Counted from the first letter of the stretch, positions 1-8,467 are shown. The stretch is 64,000 bases of DNA from Arthrobacter sp. zg-Y844 (GCF_024385465.1 NZ_JANFLS010000004.1:372001-436000); one strand, 5' to 3'. The notes: generated by a model from the sequence alone, not told the origin. Numbers and translations are program-made.

Positions 1-1145
1 GCCGGCTGGGTGCCAAGACCCAGGTGGTCGCCCCGGACACGGACGACTTCGTCCGCACCCGGCTGACGCACAGCCTCGAAGTTGCGCAGGTGGGCCGGGA
101 ACTGGGCAATGCGCTCGGCTGCGATCCCGACGTCGTCGACGCCGCGTGCCTGTCCCATGACCTGGGGCACCCGCCCTTCGGCCACAACGGCGAAACCGCG
201 CTGAACGACATTGCGCATGCGATCGGCGGCTTCGAAGGAAACGCACAGACGCTGCGGCTGCTGACCCGGCTGGAACCGAAGATCATTGCTCCCGACGGCA
301 CGCCTGCCGGGTTGAACCTGACCCGGGCCAGCCTGGACGCCGCCACCAAATACCCGTGGTCCATTGCGGATGCTCCGATCGTCAACGGGCACCGCACCAC
401 CAAGTTCGGTGTCTACGAGGATGACCTCCCTGTCTTCACCTGGCTGCGCGACGGCGCTCCGGACGGACGTTCCTGCCTTGAGGCGCAGGTGATGGACCTG
501 GCGGACGACATCTCCTACTCGGTGCACGACGTCGAAGACGCGATAGTCGCCGGCCACGTCCAGCTCAAGTGGCTGGACAATCCCGACCAGCGTGCACGCG
601 TGGTCGGCTACACGCAGCAGTGGTACCTGCCCGGTGTTGAAGCCGCCGCCATTGATGCCGCCCTCGCCCGGCTGGAAGCCACCAACGTGTGGGTGCGCGA
701 ATCGGACGGCAGCCGCCGTGCGATGGCGGCCCTGAAGGACATGACCAGCCAGCTCATCGGCCGGTTCTGCAACAGCGCCCTCGAAGCGACGCGGGGCATC
801 TACGGCACCGATCCGCTGACCCGGTACAACGCCGAAATGGTGGTCCCCGAGGTCACCCAGCTGGAAATCGCCGTCATGAAGGGCCTGGCCACCACGTTCG
901 TCATGACCACTGACCAGCGCCAGCCCCTGTACGAACGCCAGCGTGAAATCCTCACTGCCCTTGTCGCCCAGCTCTCCGCCACCGGGGACAAGCACCTGGA
1001 CCCGATGTTCGCGGCGGACTGGCGGGACGCGCCCGACGACGGCGCCCGGCTGCGCGTCGTCGTCGACCAAGTGGCCTCGCTGACGGACGGTTCGGCCCTT
1101 GCCCTGCATGAGCGGCTGGTAGGACCGGTTCCGGCGCTCTGGTAG
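1..1145 (+). CDS. dgt: dGTPase-like HD-domain deoxynucleoside triphosphate triphosphohydrolase, 5'-truncated by the window
   Basis: The reading frame is already open at base 3 and reads RLGAKTQVVAP before a downstream GTG at 24, so the true start lies outside the window. The family hydrolyses dNTPs to deoxynucleosides and triphosphate in the cytoplasm. The HD signature is visible as THSLEVAQ, then HDLGHPPFGHNGE, and further on MDLADDISYSVHD, which together supply the metal-binding His/Asp set. About 380 residues are present up to the TAG at 1143, close to the usual ~420-430 residues of the actinobacterial protein. dnaG lies downstream; dgt-dnaG proximity is usual in actinobacteria, but here an adhesin gene separates them. 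Function is assigned by family; the substrate range is not visible from sequence. Confidence 0.93.
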   Translation, partial: RLGAKTQVVAPDTDDFVRTRLTHSLEVAQVGRELGNALGCDPDVVDAACLSHDLGHPPFGHNGETALNDIAHAIGGFEGNAQTLRLLTRLEPKIIAPDGTPAGLNLTRASLDAATKYPWSIADAPIVNGHRTTKFGVYEDDLPVFTWLRDGAPDGRSCLEAQVMDLADDISYSVHDVEDAIVAGHVQLKWLDNPDQRARVVGYTQQWYLPGVEAAAIDAALARLEATNVWVRESDGSRRAMAALKDMTSQLIGRFCNSALEATRGIYGTDPLTRYNAEMVVPEVTQLEIAVMKGLATTFVMTTDQRQPLYERQREILTALVAQLSATGDKHLDPMFAADWRDAPDDGARLRVVVDQVASLTDGSALALHERLVGPVPALW

Positions 1146-1286
1146 GGATTGCAGTTCGGGGCTGACGACGGCATTTTCGGGCAGCTCTCTGGTCGGTGGG
1201 TCCACCGGCCGTTAGCGTGTGGCGTCCAGAGTCTCCCGAGCCACTGTCGGGAGATGCCCAGCCGGACACGCGTATCGAGGACCCTT

Positions 1287-4200
1287 ATGAGCAGCCAGCT
1301 GTCTCCTGCAAAACGCCCACGTCATGTCTTTGCCTGGACACGGACGACCCGAGTCCGGCGGATACTGGTTTTTCTGCTGACCCTGGCCTTGGCCGGGTTT
1401 CCCCTGGCTGTGCCGGCACAGGCGCAGATTGTTCCGGAACCGCCGCGGAACGAAGCGCCTGCCGACGCGGCGAATACGGACATCGTGATCACCTCGCTGG
1501 GAGCCGGGAGAAGCGTGTCGGGAGGGTTGCCGCCCCTGGGGCAGACCTGGCCCATTGACGCGTACCCCGCCGGTGTCCCGGCCGGGTACCAGACGGAAAA
1601 CGTCAGCTTTGCCGGCATCATCAATACCCAGGACGCCTACGGCACCACCACCGCCGAGATGTACTGCATCGATCTCCGCACCGCCACGCGGGTCGGGATC
1701 GGCTACGAAAACGGCACCTGGGACGAGTCCAACATTCCCAACATCGGCTACGTCAACCGGATCCTGAACAGCTATTACCCGACTACCGACCTCCCGGCAG
1801 GCAACGTCAACAACAAAGCCGCCGCTGTGCAGGCTGCCATCTGGTTCTTCACGGACGGGTTTGTCCTCAATCGGCAAAGCAATCTCTATTCGACCGTCGC
1901 TGCGATCGTGAATGACACCATCGCAGCCGGCCCCTTGGAGGAACCCGACCCACCGGCTATCGCCATCACGCCGCCGGTCACGGAGGCACCCGTGACCCAA
2001 GTGGCAGGGCCGCATACGGTGACGTCGGAAGCGGATGCAATCGAAGTAACGGTGGATGAGGGGTTCAGCCTCTACGCCGACGCCGCCGGAACCGTTCCGC
2101 TGAACAGTCCGGTGCCCAGCGGCACGCAGGTCTGGGTGCGCAGCGACACGGGTGCAACAGGACCGGCAAACCTCACGGCCCGGGCAGCGGTCACCGTCCC
2201 CACGGGAAACGTCTACCTGTACGACGCGGCAACGCCTGGGGTGGAGAATGCACAGAAGCTGATCCTCGCGGTTACACGTGAGCTCAGCTCCAACGCGACG
2301 GCGGCGGCCGCCTTCACCGAGGTGGGCTCCCTTACCGTCACGAAGACGATTGCCGGCCCGGCCGCCGGCAGCCAGGATGCCGTAGTTATCAATATCGACT
2401 GCGGCACCGGGAACCAGTTCACCTTCACCATCGACGCGGAGGCCACCGGCACACTCTCCGAGACCTTCAACGATATTCCTGCGGGCTCCACCTGCACCGT
2501 CACCGAACCGACCAACGGAGAGAACGACAGCGTCCAAGTCAGCACCATCCTGCCCGGCGCCGTCACGATCGTGTCCGGAACCACTGTGACGGCGGCGGTC
2601 ACGGACACCTATACCTTTACGCCGGGAACGCTGGTGGTGACCAAGACCAATACCGGGGAGGCCGCCGGCGCACAGGGCGAGGTGACGATCTCGGTCGTCT
2701 GCACCCTGGACGGGACCACCGTGGTGGACACCACGGTGACCATTCCGGCCGGAACCATTACCCCCGAGGCGGCCGAATTCCCCGACCTTGAAGCCGGCAC
2801 CAGCTGTACCGTGACGGAAACGGTTGACGGTTCAAGCGAAGCCGTGGCCGTTACCGTGACCGGGGAAGGGACCGTAACGGTTCCGGCCGCAAGCAGCGTT
2901 ACTGTCGCCCTGACCAATGACTACACCTTCACCACCGGAACCCTCGCCGTCCGAAAGGACATCGCCGGGGCCGGGGCCGGACGGCAGGGCGTCGTCACAC
3001 TGCAGGTGACCTGCACCGCCGGGGGTGCGACAGTCCTGAACGAGACGGTGACCGTTGAGGCCGGCACCACTGAACCGGCCACCGAGGAGTTCGAGAACCT
3101 GCCAACGGGAGCCAGCTGCACGGTCACCGAGACCGCCGACGGCGCCACCACCCAGGTCAGTGTGGAAACCGTGGCTGATCCTGCGGGCGGAACGGTAACG
3201 ATTCCTTCCGGTGCCGGTGTGGAGGTGACCGTGACGAATACCTACACGGTGAACCCCGGTGCCCTGACCGTCGACAAGGTGATCGCCGGCCCGGCAGCCC
3301 GGGAGCAGGGGCCCATTACTGTCGAGGTCGTCTGCACCGCAGACGGAGAAGAGGTGATCCGGCAGGACATCACGATCGAAGCAGGTGCCGGAGGGACCGT
3401 TCCCCGCACGGTCAACGGAATCCCGGAAGGTGCCAGCTGTGCGGTCACCGAACCGGGAACGGGTGAAACGCCCGCGGTGGGTGTCACCGTCGACCTGCCC
3501 GACGACGTGACCATAGCCGCCGGGGAGACGGCGGAAGCCACCGTCACCAACACTTACGCGGTGAACCCGGGGTCCTTGACCGTCACCAAAGTCATTGCCG
3601 GTGAGGCGGCAGGAAACCAGGATTCGGTGGAGATCGATGTCCTGTGCACCCTGGACGGGGAGACGGTGTTCGAAGAGACCTCACAGATTCCGGCCGGTAC
3701 TACCGAAGACGTGGGTGCGGAGTTTTCGAATATCCCGGCAGGAGCCTCCTGCTCCATTACGGAGCCGGTGACCGGGGCCACCGCCGCCGTCACCGTGGAC
3801 TCTGATCTGCCCGGCGACGTCGAAATTCTCGCGGGCGATACCGTCGCCGCCACGGTGACGAATACCTACAGCTTTGCGCCGGGTACGCTGGCCGTCACCA
3901 AGGTGTTTGCCGGTGACGCGGCAGGAGCGCAGGGCGAGGTGGTGCTGCAGGTGACCTGCGGACCGGATGGATCGGTCCTGGACGAAACCGTGGCCATTCC
4001 GGCCGGAACGGCCGAAACGGTGACCACCAACTTCGCGGACCTGCCCGCCGACACGGAATGCACCGTCACCGAAACCGAAACCGGTGCCACGGCTACGGTC
4101 TCCGTGGACACGGTGATCACCGACCCGGTCACCATCCCGGCCGCCGGCGGTGCGGAACTGACGGTCACTAATACGTACGGCTTCAACCCGGGCGTGCTGG

Positions 4201-4688
4201 TGGTCACCAAGGTCATTACCGGTGCTGCCGCGGGTGAGCAGGGTGAAGTGGTCCTGGAAGTCCGGTGCGGCACGGACGGGTCCTCCCTGGACGAGACGGT
4301 AACCATCCCTGCCGGTGCCACGGGGGAAGTGACCACCCAATTCGACGGCCTTACTGCAGGCGCCGAATGCACGGTGACGGAAACCAGTACCGGCGCCACC
4401 TCTGCCGTGCGGGTGGAATCCGAGCTGCCCGATCCGGTGAGCGTGCCGGCAAACGGCACCGCCTCCGCCATCGTGACCAACACCTATGCCTTCGTGGAGT
4501 CGCCGGCCCCGACTCCGGCTCCGGAGCCTGAACCCCGCCCGGTGCCTGCACCGGAGCAGCCGGGCCGTTCAGGGCTCCCATCGACCGGCCTGTCGATATC
4601 CACTGGTATCTACCTGGCGCTTGGAGCCGGCCTGTGCCTGATGGGTGCCTTGGGTATCTACCTCACCCGGCGCCGGACGGAGGACTGA
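1287..4688 (+). CDS. LPXTG-anchored surface protein with N-terminal thioester (TQXA) domain and seven DUF5979-like repeats
   Basis: The start is ATG 1287, preceded by GAGGA. It gives a 1,133-residue protein with a basic N-terminus, a hydrophobic stretch and an A-Q-A cleavage region typical of a signal peptide. Residues about 60-210 look like a thioester domain: Cys127 (YCIDL) and Gln182 (VQAAIWFF) are the pair expected to form the internal thioester used for covalent host or substrate attachment. Residues about 347-1069 are seven repeats of about 104 residues, each opening with G-x-L-x-V-x-K and carrying a conserved Cys about 25 residues in. A Pro/Glu-rich wall-spanning stretch follows, then LPSTG at residue 1097, a membrane helix and RRRTED. 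It is probably a wall-anchored adhesin. The sortase is not in the window and the ligand is unknown. Confidence 0.9.
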   Translation: MSSQLSPAKRPRHVFAWTRTTRVRRILVFLLTLALAGFPLAVPAQAQIVPEPPRNEAPADAANTDIVITSLGAGRSVSGGLPPLGQTWPIDAYPAGVPAGYQTENVSFAGIINTQDAYGTTTAEMYCIDLRTATRVGIGYENGTWDESNIPNIGYVNRILNSYYPTTDLPAGNVNNKAAAVQAAIWFFTDGFVLNRQSNLYSTVAAIVNDTIAAGPLEEPDPPAIAITPPVTEAPVTQVAGPHTVTSEADAIEVTVDEGFSLYADAAGTVPLNSPVPSGTQVWVRSDTGATGPANLTARAAVTVPTGNVYLYDAATPGVENAQKLILAVTRELSSNATAAAAFTEVGSLTVTKTIAGPAAGSQDAVVINIDCGTGNQFTFTIDAEATGTLSETFNDIPAGSTCTVTEPTNGENDSVQVSTILPGAVTIVSGTTVTAAVTDTYTFTPGTLVVTKTNTGEAAGAQGEVTISVVCTLDGTTVVDTTVTIPAGTITPEAAEFPDLEAGTSCTVTETVDGSSEAVAVTVTGEGTVTVPAASSVTVALTNDYTFTTGTLAVRKDIAGAGAGRQGVVTLQVTCTAGGATVLNETVTVEAGTTEPATEEFENLPTGASCTVTETADGATTQVSVETVADPAGGTVTIPSGAGVEVTVTNTYTVNPGALTVDKVIAGPAAREQGPITVEVVCTADGEEVIRQDITIEAGAGGTVPRTVNGIPEGASCAVTEPGTGETPAVGVTVDLPDDVTIAAGETAEATVTNTYAVNPGSLTVTKVIAGEAAGNQDSVEIDVLCTLDGETVFEETSQIPAGTTEDVGAEFSNIPAGASCSITEPVTGATAAVTVDSDLPGDVEILAGDTVAATVTNTYSFAPGTLAVTKVFAGDAAGAQGEVVLQVTCGPDGSVLDETVAIPAGTAETVTTNFADLPADTECTVTETETGATATVSVDTVITDPVTIPAAGGAELTVTNTYGFNPGVLVVTKVITGAAAGEQGEVVLEVRCGTDGSSLDETVTIPAGATGEVTTQFDGLTAGAECTVTETSTGATSAVRVESELPDPVSVPANGTASAIVTNTYAFVESPAPTPAPEPEPRPVPAPEQPGRSGLPSTGLSISTGIYLALGAGLCLMGALGIYLTRRRTED
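2325..4494 (+). repeat. Seven in-frame tandem repeats (~312 bp each) inside the surface-protein gene
   Basis: Repeat units start at 2325, 2625, 2937, 3258, 3570, 3882 and 4191, a period of 300-321 bp. Each encodes a DUF5979-like beta domain beginning with sequences such as GTLVVTKTNTGEAAGAQG and ending TNTY. Units share short conserved blocks but have diverged over most of their length, so the array is old or selected for variation. Confidence 0.9.
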
Positions 4689-4716
4689 GCCAACAGGTCC
4701 GGACACCGGACGTCTT

Positions 4717-4746
4717 CAGCGCCCGGGGCTGCGGTCCCGGGCGCTG
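4717..4746 (+). terminator. Hairpin downstream of the surface-protein gene
   Basis: An 11-bp perfect stem (CAGCGCCCGGG paired with CCCGGGCGCTG) lies 29 bp after the stop codon. There is no T-tract, so it may terminate weakly or stabilise the 3' end. Confidence 0.5.
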
Positions 4747-4790
4747 AGCGCGTCCGCTATTGATCCACGGGCCGGTTTGGCGGGGAAGAA

Positions 4791-4803
4791 TAGACTGGAT
4801 GCT
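4791..4803 (+). promoter_or_regulatory. Putative -10 element for a leaderless dnaG transcript
   Basis: TAGACT at 4791-4796 fits the actinobacterial TANNNT -10 consensus and ends 7 nt before the ATG at 4804. No Shine-Dalgarno sequence precedes that ATG. Transcription would start at or next to the initiation codon. This is inferred from spacing only. Confidence 0.45.
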
Positions 4804-6849
4804 ATGGCCGGACTGATCAAGCGTGAAGACATCGATGAAGTGCGGCTGCGCACTGATATCAAGGCCGTGATCGACGGTTACGTGACCCTGAAGTCGGCGG
4901 GTATCGGTTCCTTCAAGGGACTGTGCCCCTTCCACGACGAGCGCTCGCCGTCCTTCCATGTCCGCCCCCAGGTAGGCACGTACCACTGCTTCGGCTGCGG
5001 TGAGAGCGGCGACGTCATCTCCTTCGTCCAGAAGATGGACCACGGCACCTTCTCCGAAACCGTGGAGAAACTCGCCGCCCGGCTCGGCTACGAGCTGCAC
5101 TACGAAGACGGCGGCACCGGGCCGCGCCGGGAAGACGTCGGCAAACGCCAGCGCCTGCTGGACGCGCACAAGGTGGCGGCCGAGTTCTTCCGCAGCCAGC
5201 TCGGCACCCAGGGAGCCGCCGCTGCCCGGAACTTCCTGCAGGAACGCGGCTTCGACCCGGCAGCAGCGGAGCACTTCGGGGTCGGCTACGCACCGCAGGG
5301 CTGGGATTCGCTGCTCAAGCACCTCACGTCGAAGGGCTTCACCCGCGAGGAACTGGCTGAGACCGGAATGTTCTCCACCGGCTCGGACGCCTCCCGGTTC
5401 TATGACCGCTTCCGGGGTCGGCTGATCTGGCCTATCCGCGACCTCACCGGTGCCGTGATCGGTTTCGGCGCGCGCAAGCTCTACGAAGATGACCAGGGCC
5501 CCAAGTACCTCAACACTCCCGAAACGCCGCTCTACAAGAAATCGCAGGTCCTTTACGGCATCGACCTGGCTAAACGGGACATCGCCAAGACCCGGCAGCT
5601 GGTGGTCGTGGAAGGCTACACCGACGTGATGGCGTGCCACCTCGCAGGCATCACCACCGCCGTCGCCACCTGCGGCACTGCCTTCGGCACCGACCACATC
5701 AAGATCGCCCGCCGGCTGCTCTCCGACGACGGCACCGGGGGAGAGGTCATCTTCACCTTCGACGGCGACGCCGCGGGACAGAAGGCAGCACTGCGGGCCT
5801 TCGAAGAGGACCAGCGCTTCACCGCCCAGACCTACGTGGCCGTGGACCCCAACGGCATGGACCCGTGCGACATCCGCCAGACCCACGGCGACTCCGCGGT
5901 TGCCGAACTGATCTCGTCCCGCCGCCCGCTGTTCGAGTTCGCTATCCGCTCCACGCTGCGTAAGTTCGACCTCAACACCGTGGAGGGCCGCGTTTCAGCA
6001 CTGCGCGCGGCGGCGCCGGTGGTGGCGGACATCCGTGACCCGGCCATGCGCCCCGCGTACGCGCGGGAACTCGCGGGATGGCTCGGAACCGACGTCGACG
6101 ACGTCAGCCGCGCCGTCAATGCCGCAGCCAAGCGCGGAACGGCGGGGTCGGGCGGAGACAATAGCGGCCAGAAGGTACCGGCCGGACGCAGCCCGGAAGG
6201 GCAGCAGGGTCGGCAGCAGTACGGCCAGCGAGGGGGCCAGCAGCAATACGGCCAGCAGCAATACGGCCAGCAGCGTGGGGGCCAGCAACAATACGGCCGG
6301 CGCGATGAGCAACCGCCGCGCCAGTGGCAGGGCCAGCAGGGCGGGCAGCCGGAGCCGGAGCCGTCATCCGGGTTCAGCCGTCCCAACCCGAATGATCCCG
6401 CTGCCCGGATGGAACGGCAGGCACTGGAAGTCGCCCTGCAGCAGCCGGGCATGCTCGACGACGGACAATGGGAACGCTTCAAGGCGGCCCGGTTCACGGT
6501 TCCGGCCTACGTGGCTGTCCACGACGCAATCCGTGCTGCCGGGGAAGCCGGAACCGCGCCCGCCGCCTGGGTGGAACGGGTGCGCGAGGAACTGCCGGAG
6601 CCGATGCGCGGTTTCGTCAGCGAGCTGGCCGTGACGCCGCTGCCGGCCCGCGACGCCGATGCGCTGGCCCTGTACTGCCGGGACATTTTGAACCGGCTCT
6701 TCGAACTGCAGGTGACACACCTCAAGGCCGAAAAGCTGGGGCAGCTGCAGCGCCTGGACCCCAACGCCGATCCGGAACTGTTCCACCAGCTCAATCGTGA
6801 GCTCATGGAGCTGGAGATGCAGCGCCGGGCCCTGCGGGGAGACCAGTAA
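4804..6849 (+). CDS. dnaG: DNA primase
   Basis: This 681-residue primase synthesises RNA primers at the replication fork. The CHC2 zinc-binding domain is at the N-terminus (Cys41-Pro-Phe-His44, Cys62, Cys65). The TOPRIM catalytic core follows, with Glu270 in VVVEGYTD and the Asp320-Gly-Asp322 metal motif. A helicase-interacting C-terminal domain ends the protein. ATG 4804 was chosen because MAGLIKREDIDEV is the family's usual N-terminus; an in-frame ATG at 4645 lies inside the preceding gene. A Gln/Tyr/Gly-rich linker at about residues 465-510 is unusual. The gene sits near dgt, as is common in actinobacteria. Confidence 0.97.
   Translation: MAGLIKREDIDEVRLRTDIKAVIDGYVTLKSAGIGSFKGLCPFHDERSPSFHVRPQVGTYHCFGCGESGDVISFVQKMDHGTFSETVEKLAARLGYELHYEDGGTGPRREDVGKRQRLLDAHKVAAEFFRSQLGTQGAAAARNFLQERGFDPAAAEHFGVGYAPQGWDSLLKHLTSKGFTREELAETGMFSTGSDASRFYDRFRGRLIWPIRDLTGAVIGFGARKLYEDDQGPKYLNTPETPLYKKSQVLYGIDLAKRDIAKTRQLVVVEGYTDVMACHLAGITTAVATCGTAFGTDHIKIARRLLSDDGTGGEVIFTFDGDAAGQKAALRAFEEDQRFTAQTYVAVDPNGMDPCDIRQTHGDSAVAELISSRRPLFEFAIRSTLRKFDLNTVEGRVSALRAAAPVVADIRDPAMRPAYARELAGWLGTDVDDVSRAVNAAAKRGTAGSGGDNSGQKVPAGRSPEGQQGRQQYGQRGGQQQYGQQQYGQQRGGQQQYGRRDEQPPRQWQGQQGGQPEPEPSSGFSRPNPNDPAARMERQALEVALQQPGMLDDGQWERFKAARFTVPAYVAVHDAIRAAGEAGTAPAAWVERVREELPEPMRGFVSELAVTPLPARDADALALYCRDILNRLFELQVTHLKAEKLGQLQRLDPNADPELFHQLNRELMELEMQRRALRGDQ
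6218..6306 (+). repeat. Low-complexity CAG-rich repeats encoding a QQYGQ linker in DnaG
   Basis: Repeats of GGCCAGCAGCAATACGGCCA-type units encode QQYGQ/RGGQQQYG. They lie between the primase core and the C-terminal helicase-binding domain. The stretch is in frame and probably a disordered linker. Confidence 0.75.
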
Positions 6850-6902
6850 CCGCCCGGATTCCTCCGGCAGGGTGCCGATTTCGTTTCGGCGCAGAATCTC
6901 TG

Positions 6903-6922
6903 TAAAGTAAAACCTGCCGCTT
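6903..6922 (+). promoter_or_regulatory. Putative promoter of tRNA-Asn copy 1
   Basis: TGTAAAGT (hexamer TAAAGT, 6903-6908) lies 14 nt before the tRNA. Copy 2 has TGTATAGT at nearly the same distance. No convincing -35 was seen. Confidence 0.4.
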
Positions 6923-6995
6923 TCCCCCGTAGCTCAATTGGCAGAGCATTCGACTGTTAATCGAAGGGTTACTGGTTCGAGTCCAGTCGGGGGAG
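6923..6995 (+). tRNA. tRNA-Asn (GTT), copy 1
   Basis: A 73-nt cloverleaf with acceptor arms TCCCCCG/CGGGGGA, D-arm GCTCAATTGGCAGAGC, anticodon loop CTGTTAA (anticodon GTT) and T-arm CTGGTTCGAGTCCAG. The discriminator is G and CCA is not encoded. It is identical to the copy at 8321. Confidence 0.97.
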
Positions 6996-7005
6996 CAACT
7001 AAGAA

Positions 7006-7045
7006 GGCCCCTGATCTGCAGCTATGCAGGTCGGGGGTCTTTTTT
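7006..7045 (+). terminator. Rho-independent terminator after tRNA-Asn copy 1
   Basis: GGCCCCTGATCTGCA pairs, with a few G-T pairs, with TGCAGGTCGGGGGTC around a GCTA loop, followed by T7. The 3' end of the opposing NUDIX gene runs into this hairpin, so it may also affect the minus strand. Confidence 0.8.
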
Positions 7046-7606
7046 GTGCTGCCCGAGCCCGCCAAGCATGGTGCCGAGGCCCGCGGCGAGGACGTGGGCC
7101 CGGGGGAGCGGTATCCACCAGCAGGTCCAGGCTGCGGGTGGCCCGCCGTGCTCCGGATCCGGCTCGCCGGCGTCCCAGCGGGCCGCCGGATCCATGGCAG
7201 GAACCTCCAGCAGGAAGAAGTGCCGGGTCGCAATCTCCTGCCGCATCGGCCGCAGGTCGTACCGGGACTCACCGAGATATGCCGAGACCTTGCCGGGTAA
7301 TCCGGTTTCTTCCTGCAGTTCGCGGACTGCGGCATCGGCCGGCTCTTCACCGGGCCGGATCGTTCCCGCCGGAACCTGCACGCCCGTGACTTCCAGGGGC
7401 ACTTCCTTATGGGTAAACACCAGCAGGTGGCCCTGCTGTACCGCATAGCAGACGGCTTTCCGGGTATGCGTGATCATGCGCAACTGTCTCATGCCGGAGT
7501 CCGGCGGTCGTTCTTCGATGTATTCATTGACGGGGTGGAGAGCCGGGCGGATACTCCCCGTATGAACGTCGACGAGGCGGGATAGTGCGGCAGGAACCGC
7601 CGACAA
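7022..7606 (-). CDS. NUDIX hydrolase
   Basis: The protein carries a complete Nudix box, G-x5-E-x7-REL-x-EE-x-G-L, in GTIRPGEEPADAAVRELQEE and following residues. The family hydrolyses nucleoside diphosphates linked to another moiety and needs Mg2+; the substrate cannot be told. Length is 194 codons from TTG 7606, but neither this start nor ATG 7492 (MRQLRMITH) has a good ribosome-binding site. The Nudix fold begins near RKAVCYAV, so the shorter form would still be complete. The TTG start would overlap the divergent gene that begins at 7585, which favours the shorter form. The stop codon lies inside the tRNA-Asn terminator. The gene sits between two identical tRNA-Asn genes, suggesting an accessory insertion. 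Confidence 0.8.
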   Translation of the reverse strand: MSAVPAALSRLVDVHTGSIRPALHPVNEYIEERPPDSGMRQLRMITHTRKAVCYAVQQGHLLVFTHKEVPLEVTGVQVPAGTIRPGEEPADAAVRELQEETGLPGKVSAYLGESRYDLRPMRQEIATRHFFLLEVPAMDPAARWDAGEPDPEHGGPPAAWTCWWIPLPRAHVLAAGLGTMLGGLGQHKKDPRPA

Positions 7607-8217
7607 ACGGCGGCAGGGACTCGAGCGCGAGGTGGTGGAAGCGGCCTGAGATCGTTCTGGGAGTGCCTGGCTTAGCTATCGCGGCATGGACCTTGGCAGC
7701 GGAGCTGCAGCCGCCGGCTGACCCTGTTGCCGAGTGCCGGAAGCAACACCCCGAGGCGGACGGCACCCCGGTCCAAGTGGACCAAGTGGACCAAGTGGGC
7801 CAAGGACAACCGCCCGCTTATGTGATCAGAGGATGCAAGCAGCCCGGGACTCCGGGAGTGGGGGAGGACGGGCTCTGGCAGGTTGACCTCAGCATCTATG
7901 CCGTCCCGGGTGCGTCCTTAGTGGACCCTGTTACCCAAGCGGAATTGTTTCTCACCGACTGCCCTGTCCTAGACCTTGGTTATCATTACTCCCGGGGACA
8001 CTTGGCGGGCAACAACCGCCTCGTCGTTCAGATGGGGCAGGTGGTCTTTGCCGGGAACGGGGAACCGGCGAGTATCCCCACGGAAGCGGGTGCGCTCGTG
8101 GGCGTCGAAGAGTTAACCCCCTTACCCGATCGGCTGATAGTGCTCAACCACGGCAGAAACCAGTTGACAACGGTCAGTTGTGAACCGCTGTCAGCCCCGT
8201 CAGCCGGGGGTGGGTAG
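7585..8217 (+). CDS. Hypothetical protein with one N-terminal membrane segment
   Basis: The 210-residue protein is not recognised. GTG 7585 is preceded by GAGGCGGGATA, a plausible ribosome-binding site. A hydrophobic stretch (VLGVPGLAIAAWTLAA, about residues 24-39) could be a membrane anchor with the remainder outside the cell. Near residue 65 the short repeat VDQVDQVGQ is encoded by 9-bp DNA repeats. G+C looks lower than in neighbouring genes, and the gene lies between two identical tRNA-Asn genes. Transfer is therefore plausible but not proven. Function unknown. Confidence 0.65.
   Translation: MRQEPPTNGGRDSSARWWKRPEIVLGVPGLAIAAWTLAAELQPPADPVAECRKQHPEADGTPVQVDQVDQVGQGQPPAYVIRGCKQPGTPGVGEDGLWQVDLSIYAVPGASLVDPVTQAELFLTDCPVLDLGYHYSRGHLAGNNRLVVQMGQVVFAGNGEPASIPTEAGALVGVEELTPLPDRLIVLNHGRNQLTTVSCEPLSAPSAGGG
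7771..7803 (+). repeat. Short 9-bp tandem repeat within the hypothetical gene
   Basis: GTGGACCAA or close variants (GTCCAAGTG, GTGGGCCAA) repeat in frame about three times, encoding VDQVDQVGQ. Strand-slippage variation would add or remove three residues. Confidence 0.6.
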
Positions 8218-8300
8218 GTCGACGCCGTGGTGGGCCGACCGGTACGAATGGGTGGAACACCTCCAGGGAGGTGTGGTTCGGAAGGACCGGAAACTTCCTG

Positions 8301-8320
8301 TATAGTTGAGGACGCCGCTT
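8301..8320 (+). promoter_or_regulatory. Putative promoter of tRNA-Asn copy 2
   Basis: TATAGT (8301-8306) in the context TGTATAGT ends 14 nt before the tRNA. The spacing matches copy 1. Confidence 0.45.
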
Positions 8321-8393
8321 TCCCCCGTAGCTCAATTGGCAGAGCATTCGACTGTTAATCGAAGGGTTACTGGTTCGAGTCCAGTCGGGGGAG
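8321..8393 (+). tRNA. tRNA-Asn (GTT), copy 2
   Basis: All 73 nt match the gene at 6923, with the same acceptor, anticodon GTT and discriminator G. Identity extends about 8 nt upstream (GCCGCTTT) and stops soon after the tRNA. This is the second half of a direct duplication about 1.4 kb apart. Confidence 0.97.
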
Positions 8394-8399
8394 CCAGCA

Positions 8400-8441
8400 A
8401 AGGGTCTGTGACCGGGTTTCCCGTGTCTCAGGCCCTTTTTC
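8400..8441 (+). terminator. Terminator after tRNA-Asn copy 2
   Basis: AGGGTCTGTGAC/GTCTCAGGCCCT arms with an inner CGGG/CCCG stem, followed by T5. The sequence is unrelated to the terminator of copy 1, so the duplication did not include terminators. Confidence 0.75.
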
Positions 8442-8467
8442 GTGGGCGCTTCAGCGGTCCTCCCGCG

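Noticed and set aside
1212-2537. 441-codon minus-strand frame opposite the surface-protein gene
   Set aside because: It overlaps the signal peptide and thioester domain of the real gene and shows no motif.
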